The notes under the pieces: model-generated
The model's database searches: none
What the model was told of the DNA's origin: nothing
What the model saw: only the letters and a program-made list of their open reading frames with translations
Shown here: piece after piece, positions 59,878 through 64,000 of the stretch
Numbering within the stretch: position 1 is the first letter of the stretch
Layout of the letters: every line of letters starts with the position of its first letter
Assembly (NCBI RefSeq): GCF_015070385.1
Contig: NZ_JADCSA010000003.1
Coordinates: 124,001 to 188,000 of the forward strand
From: Nocardioides malaquae
GTDB taxonomy: Bacteria; Actinomycetota; Actinomycetes; Propionibacteriales; Nocardioidaceae
Length of the DNA: 64,000 bases
Reading direction: 5' to 3'
Made by a program: the position numbers and the translations under genes

Positions 59878-61277
59878 GGTCCTCCGGTGAGCAGAACCAG
59901 CGTTTCCGTACCGAGCACGACTCCATGGGCGAGGTGCAGGTGCCGGCCGACGCCCTGTGGCGAGCCCAGACCCAGCGTGCGATCGAGAACTTCCCGATCT
60001 CAGGCACCACCCTGGAGCCCCGCCACGTCCGCGCCCTGGGCCTGGTCAAGCGGGCCGCCGCCCGCGCCAACGGCGAGCTCGGGGTGCTCGACGAGGCCCG
60101 CGCCGCCGCGATCGAGTCCGCCGCGGCCACGGTCGCCGCGGGCGAGCACCTCGACCACTTCCCGCTCGACGTCTTCCAGACCGGGTCGGGCACCAGCTCC
60201 AACATGAACACCAACGAGGTGCTGGCCTCACTCGCCTCGACCGACGAGCTCACGGTCCACCCCAACGACCACGTCAACGCCTCACAGTCGTCCAATGACA
60301 CCTTCCCCACCTCCATCCACGTCGCCGCGACGCTGGCCGTGGTGGAGGACCTGCTGCCCTCGCTGGACGTGCTCGCCTCCTCGCTGGAGCGCAAGGCCGA
60401 GGAGTTCGCAGGCGTAGTGAAGTCGGGGCGTACGCACCTGATGGACGCCACGCCGGTGATGCTCGGGCAGGAGTTCGGGGGGTACGCCGCCACGGTGCGG
60501 CTCGCGGTCGAGCGGCTGGAGTCCGTGCTGCCCCGCGTGCGGGAGCTGCCGCTGGGCGGCACCGCCGTCGGCACCGGCATCAACACCCCGCCCGGCTTCG
60601 CCGTCCGCGTGATCGAGGTGCTGGCCGAGCTGACCGGCCAGCCGTTCACCGAGACCCGCAACCACTTCGAGGCCCAGGGCACCCGCGACTCGCTCGTCGA
60701 GCTCTCCGGCGTGCTGCGGACGTACGCCGTCGGGCTGACGAAGATCTGCAACGACCTGCGCTGGATGTCGTCGGGCCCCACGACCGGGCTCGCGGAGATC
60801 CACCTGCCCGACCTGCAGCCCGGGTCGAGCATCATGCCGGGCAAGGTCAACCCGGTGCTGCCGGAGGCGACGCTGATGGTCTGCGCCCAGGTCGTCGGCA
60901 ACGACGCCGCGGTGGCCTGGGGCGGCGCGGCCGGCAACTTCGAGCTCAACGTGATGATGCCGGTGATGGCCCGCAACGTGCTCGAGTCGATCCAGGTCCT
61001 CGCAAACTCCTCTCGCCTGCTCGCCGAGCGCTGCGTCGACGGCATCACCGCCGACGCCGAGCGGATGCGCCGCTACGCGGAGTCGTCGCCGTCGGTGGTC
61101 ACGCCCCTCAACAAGTACATCGGCTACGAGGCGGCCGCCAAGGTCGCCAAGCAGGCGCTCGCCGAGGGCGCGACGATCCGCGAGACCGTGGTCGCGATGG
61201 GCTTCGTCGAGCGCGGCGAGGTCACCGAGGAACAGCTCGACGCCGCTCTCGACGTGGAGTCGATGACCCACCCCTGA
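59874..61277 (+). CDS. fumC: Class II fumarate hydratase
   Basis: A 467-residue fumarase of the aspartase/fumarase superfamily, metal-free and oxygen-stable. [49 protein letters not shown] and the signature [11 protein letters not shown], with the catalytic Ser in the flexible loop, are intact. ATG at 59874 overlaps the stop of the membrane-protein gene (ATGA). With the class I enzyme at 53580, the window encodes both fumarase types. Confidence 0.96.
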   Translation: MRSSGEQNQRFRTEHDSMGEVQVPADALWRAQTQRAIENFPISGTTLEPRHVRALGLVKRAAARANGELGVLDEARAAAIESAAATVAAGEHLDHFPLDVFQTGSGTSSNMNTNEVLASLASTDELTVHPNDHVNASQSSNDTFPTSIHVAATLAVVEDLLPSLDVLASSLERKAEEFAGVVKSGRTHLMDATPVMLGQEFGGYAATVRLAVERLESVLPRVRELPLGGTAVGTGINTPPGFAVRVIEVLAELTGQPFTETRNHFEAQGTRDSLVELSGVLRTYAVGLTKICNDLRWMSSGPTTGLAEIHLPDLQPGSSIMPGKVNPVLPEATLMVCAQVVGNDAAVAWGGAAGNFELNVMMPVMARNVLESIQVLANSSRLLAERCVDGITADAERMRRYAESSPSVVTPLNKYIGYEAAAKVAKQALAEGATIRETVVAMGFVERGEVTEEQLDAALDVESMTHP

Positions 61278-61303
61278 CGTGCCTCACGCGGCCGCGACGG
61301 ACC

Positions 61304-61309
61304 TATCCT
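61304..61309 (+). promoter_or_regulatory. -10 box for a leaderless acyl-CoA synthetase transcript
   Basis: TATCCT ends seven bases before the ATG at 61317, the same box and spacing as upstream of fumA at 53566. Confidence 0.45.
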
Positions 61310-61316
61310 GACGGGC

Positions 61317-62738
61317 ATGCTGACCGGTCTCCTCGCCGCCGACCCCACCCGTTTCGTCGAGGTCGCAGGACGCCGCCTGAGCCACCCCGACCTGCTGGCC
61401 GCAGCGACCGCGGTGGCTGACGACCTGGTCGACCACTCCCGGGTGGCGCTGCTCGCCACCCCCACGCTCGAGACCGTCGTGGCGGTGACCGGTGCCTTGC
61501 TCGCGGGTGTGGAGGTCGTGCCGGTGCCGCCGGACTCCGGCGCCGCCGAGCTGCGTCACATGCTGGCCGACAGCGCACCCGAGGCCTGGCTGGGCGAGTC
61601 GCCCCACGAGACGGGCGACGAGCAGAGCCTGCCCCGGGTGCGGGTCGACGTGGCCGCCCGCGCCGACGTGCAGCTCGACCCGGTGGACGACGAGGCGACC
61701 GCCTTCGTCATGTACACCTCCGGCACGACCGGTCTGCCCAAGGGCGTGCTGCAGTCGCGGCGCGCGGTGATGGCCGGCCTGGACGCCCTCGTCGACGCCT
61801 GGGCGTGGACCGCCGACGACGTGCTGGCCCACGGCCTGCCGCTCTTCCACGTGCACGGCCTGATCCTCGGCACCCTCGGCCCGCTGCGGGTCGGCGGCAG
61901 CCTCGTCCACACCGGTCGCGGCACCCCCGAGGCGTACGCTGCCGCGGCCCGCGCCGGCGCCACCCTCTTCTTCGCGGTGCCGACGATCTGGTCGCGCGTC
62001 GCCGACTCCCCCGACGACGCGAAGGCCCTGCGCGACGCGCGGCTGCTGGTGTCCGGCAGCGCCGCCCTGCCGGTGCCGGTCTTCGACCGCCTCGCCGAGC
62101 TGACCGGCCACGAGGTCGCCGAGCGCTACGGCATGAGCGAGTCGCTGATCACCGTGGCCACCCGCGCCGACGGCGTACGCCAGGCCGGCTGGGTCGGTGT
62201 GCCGGTGGCCGGCGTCGAGGTGCGGCTGCGGGACGACTCCGGCGCCGAGGTGCCGCGTGACGGCGAGAGCGTCGGGCGCCTCGAGGTGCGCGGCGCCACG
62301 CTCTTCTCCGGCTACCTCAACCGGCCCGACGCCACCGCGGAGACGTGGACCGACGACGGCTGGTTCGTCACCGGCGACGTGGCGGTCATGGCTCCCGACG
62401 GCCGCATCCGGATCGTCGGCCGCGAATCGGTCGACCTCATCAAGTCGGCCGGCTACCGCATCGGCGCCGCCGAGATCGAGTCGACGTTGCTGGGTCATCC
62501 GGCGGTCGCGGAGGTGGCCGTGGTCGGCGCGCCCGACGCCGACCTGGGGCAGCGCGTGGTGGCGTACGTCGTGGCGGGGGGCTCCGCGACCCCGGACGAG
62601 GCGCTGGCCCGCGAGCTGGTCGACCACGTCGGCGCGGAACTGTCGCTGCACAAGCGGCCGCGGGAGGTCCGGTTCGTCGACGACCTGCCCCGCAACGAGA
62701 TGGGCAAGGTGCAGAAGCAGCGGCTGCTCGACGACTGA
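61317..62738 (+). CDS. Acyl-CoA synthetase, FadD36-like
   Basis: A 473-residue member of the AMP-forming acyl/aryl-CoA ligases. The P-loop is MYTSGTTGLPKGVLQS, and the other core motifs are LPLFHVHGLILGTLGPLRVG, ERYGMSESLITVATRADG, TGDVAVMAPDGRIRIVGRES and KSAGYRIGAAEIE, with the catalytic Lys near the end in RNEMGKVQKQRL. The sequence follows mycobacterial FadD36 closely through LATPTLETVVAVTGALLAGV and HGLPLFHVHGL. The acid used is not known from sequence; short-chain or malonate-type acids are reported for relatives. Confidence 0.9.
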   Translation: MLTGLLAADPTRFVEVAGRRLSHPDLLAAATAVADDLVDHSRVALLATPTLETVVAVTGALLAGVEVVPVPPDSGAAELRHMLADSAPEAWLGESPHETGDEQSLPRVRVDVAARADVQLDPVDDEATAFVMYTSGTTGLPKGVLQSRRAVMAGLDALVDAWAWTADDVLAHGLPLFHVHGLILGTLGPLRVGGSLVHTGRGTPEAYAAAARAGATLFFAVPTIWSRVADSPDDAKALRDARLLVSGSAALPVPVFDRLAELTGHEVAERYGMSESLITVATRADGVRQAGWVGVPVAGVEVRLRDDSGAEVPRDGESVGRLEVRGATLFSGYLNRPDATAETWTDDGWFVTGDVAVMAPDGRIRIVGRESVDLIKSAGYRIGAAEIESTLLGHPAVAEVAVVGAPDADLGQRVVAYVVAGGSATPDEALARELVDHVGAELSLHKRPREVRFVDDLPRNEMGKVQKQRLLDD

Positions 62739-62757
62739 CCGGTCAGAACCGTCGGGC

Positions 62758-63348
62758 TCAGCGGGCGGTGAGCAGCTGGCGTACGAGGCTGTCGAGCTCG
62801 TCGTGGGTGGTGGGTCGCCGCACGATGGTGCGCACCACCACCAGGCCCAGCAGCACGTCGGTGGCCAGGACCGTGTCGACGCCCTCGTCGAGCTCACCCC
62901 GCTCGCATGCCACCGTCAGGCGGTGGGTGACGCCCCCCTCGTGGGCACCGCGCAGCAGCTCGTCGAGGTGCTGGGCCAGCGGCTCGTCGCTGGCGGCCGC
63001 CCCCAGCAGTGACCGCAGGACGTCGCGGCCTCCCGGACGGTCCAGGTCGAGCATGTGGGCGATCCACGTCGTCACGTCGTGCACCACGTCACCGGTGTCG
63101 ACGACGGCCAGCTCAGTGTCCCAGAGCAGGCCCTCGACCAGGCAGTCGGCCACCAGCTCGGCCTTGCCACCCCACCACCGGTAGATCGTCTGCTTGCCGA
63201 CGTGGGCCGCGGCGGCGACCCCCTGGATGGTGAGTCCTTCATAGCCCTTGGCCAGGAATTCGCCGGCCACGGCCTCGAGGATGGCCCGACGGGCGTCGTC
63301 ACTGCGCACCGGTCCGCTACGGTGCGCGTGTGCCTCGGGGTTGGCCAT
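62758..63348 (-). CDS. TetR-family transcriptional regulator
   Basis: A 196-residue repressor. The N-terminal DNA-binding domain has ARRAILEAVAGEFLAKGYEG and TIQGVAAAAHVGKQTIYRWW, and the rest is a ligand-binding helical domain (DUF1956/TetR_C-like). It is divergent from the MMPL transporter gene that begins 98 bases away and most likely controls it. Confidence 0.93.
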   Translation of the reverse strand: MANPEAHAHRSGPVRSDDARRAILEAVAGEFLAKGYEGLTIQGVAAAAHVGKQTIYRWWGGKAELVADCLVEGLLWDTELAVVDTGDVVHDVTTWIAHMLDLDRPGGRDVLRSLLGAAASDEPLAQHLDELLRGAHEGGVTHRLTVACERGELDEGVDTVLATDVLLGLVVVRTIVRRPTTHDELDSLVRQLLTAR

Positions 63349-63360
63349 GGGCGGATACTA

Positions 63361-63391
63361 CTCGTTGACGAGACGAGACGTTGCGTACCAT
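63361..63391. promoter_or_regulatory. Promoter/operator region between tetR and the MMPL gene
   Basis: CTCGTTGACGAG is a palindrome with five-base arms. Its TTGACG (63365-63370) and TACCAT (63386-63391) give a possible promoter for the transporter with a short 15-base spacer, so a repressor at the palindrome would block it. Confidence 0.35.
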
Positions 63392-63445
63392 CTTCCCGGG
63401 CTGACGTCCCGACCTGCCTTGCTCTCCACCGAGAAAGTGCCCCTG

Positions 63446-64000
63446 ATGGCCGAATTCCTCTACCGGCTCGGACGAGCCTCCTCCCGACGCGCCTGGCTCG
63501 TGCTCACGACCTGGCTCACCATCCTCGGGCTCGCGGTGGGCGCGTTCGCGACCTTCGGCGGAACGCTGACCTCGTCGGTCACGATCCCCGACACCGAGAC
63601 CACCCGGGTCGCCGACACCCTGGCCAAGGAGTTCCCAGCGGCCAGTGGCGGCACCGCCCAGGTCGTCTTCACCACCACCGACGGCGAGGCCCTCACCGAG
63701 GAGCAGGGCCGGGCGATCTCCGACGTCCTGGCCCAGGCCGCGGACATGCCCGGCGTGCGCACGGTCATCGACCCCTACGCGGTGGAGGAGCAGCTGGCCG
63801 ACGGGCGTGCGCGGCTGGAGAAGGGCCGCAGCCAGTTCGAGCGCGGCGAGCGCCAGCTCGAGCAGGGCGAGGAGCAGGTCGCCGAGGCCCGCGCCCAGCT
63901 GCGGCGCGCCCAGCGCCAGCTCGACGCCGCCCGCGCCCGCCTCGACGCCACCGGGGCGCCGGCCGCGGCGTACGCCGAGGTCGACGCGCAGCAGGAACAG
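63446..64000 (+). CDS. MMPL/RND-family transporter, N-terminal part (runs off the window)
   Basis: The first 185 residues of an MMPL transporter. A short basic start (MAEFLYRLGRASSRRAWLVL) leads into the first membrane helix. The first porter-domain segment follows (TSSVTIPDTETTRVADTLAK, ASGGTAQVVFTTTDG, GVRTVIDPYAVEEQ). Residues about 112-185 are a long charged heptad-type stretch rich in Glu, Arg, Gln and Leu, a coiled-coil insertion not found in most MMPL proteins. The frame is open to base 64000. ATG at 63446 follows GAGAAAG. Lipid or drug export under TetR control is likely. Confidence 0.85.
   Translation, partial: MAEFLYRLGRASSRRAWLVLTTWLTILGLAVGAFATFGGTLTSSVTIPDTETTRVADTLAKEFPAASGGTAQVVFTTTDGEALTEEQGRAISDVLAQAADMPGVRTVIDPYAVEEQLADGRARLEKGRSQFERGERQLEQGEEQVAEARAQLRRAQRQLDAARARLDATGAPAAAYAEVDAQQEQ

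Overview
The window is high-GC actinobacterial chromosome, most like a Nocardioides-type member of the Propionibacteriales. This is inferred from codon use, many GTG starts, leaderless promoters, and a gene set that includes an LpqY-SugABC-like sugar importer, a FadD36-like acyl-CoA synthetase, DUF4245 next to glpX, RmuC, and AbiEi/DUF559 proteins. No rRNA, tRNA, transposase, integrase or CRISPR array was seen. Nearly all sequence is coding. Many adjacent genes overlap by 1 to 8 bases (ATGA or GTGA junctions), so operons are unusually easy to read.

Layout. 1-2000 (minus): acetyltransferase-like protein, a 46-residue small ORF, a membrane protein and the N-terminal part of arginine deiminase, each coupled or closely spaced. 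2105-5384: two acyl-CoA dehydrogenases and an HSL-type esterase, a lipid catabolic operon. 5437-11723: a PucR-type regulator divergent from a complete branched-chain amino acid (LIV-type) ABC importer. 11816-14068 (minus): polar amino acid ABC importer. 14310-19029: methionine aminopeptidase and small metabolic genes, including a frameshifted oxidoreductase and a decayed DUF1801 gene. 19231-23068: a degenerate genomic island bounded by a 19-bp direct repeat made of the 3' end of ychF. It carries an XRE/AbiEii-type toxin-antitoxin pair, a truncated DUF3024 gene, an M20 amidohydrolase and a broken AAA ATPase, but no integrase. 23050-37449: housekeeping genes (ychF, xth, rmuC, ispH, xseAB, glpX), a secreted metalloprotease, paired PH-domain membrane proteins, and an unusual HU-like/NucS-like fusion. 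37629-41964: trehalose-type ABC importer. 43359-49457 (minus): a seven-gene thiamin operon thiE-thiO-thiS-thiG-tenI-like-thiD-thiC behind a TPP riboswitch. 49491-53333 (minus): polyamine/iron-type ABC importer. 53580-61277: class I fumarase, an AbiEi/DUF559 gene flanked by two related palindromes, a PfpI protein, a candidate small-peptide/ABC-transporter cassette (57160-59877), and class II fumarase. 61317-64000: FadD36-like acyl-CoA synthetase, a TetR regulator, and the start of an MMPL transporter.

The best candidates for something undescribed are the 49-residue hydrophobic-leader peptide followed by a three-gene ABC cassette (57160-59877), the HU-like/NucS-like fusion with an unknown C-terminal half (29252-30772), and the integrase-less island at ychF. 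Two genes (17489-18390 and 58038-59290) each carry an apparent one-base deletion. These may be real pseudogenes or assembly errors.
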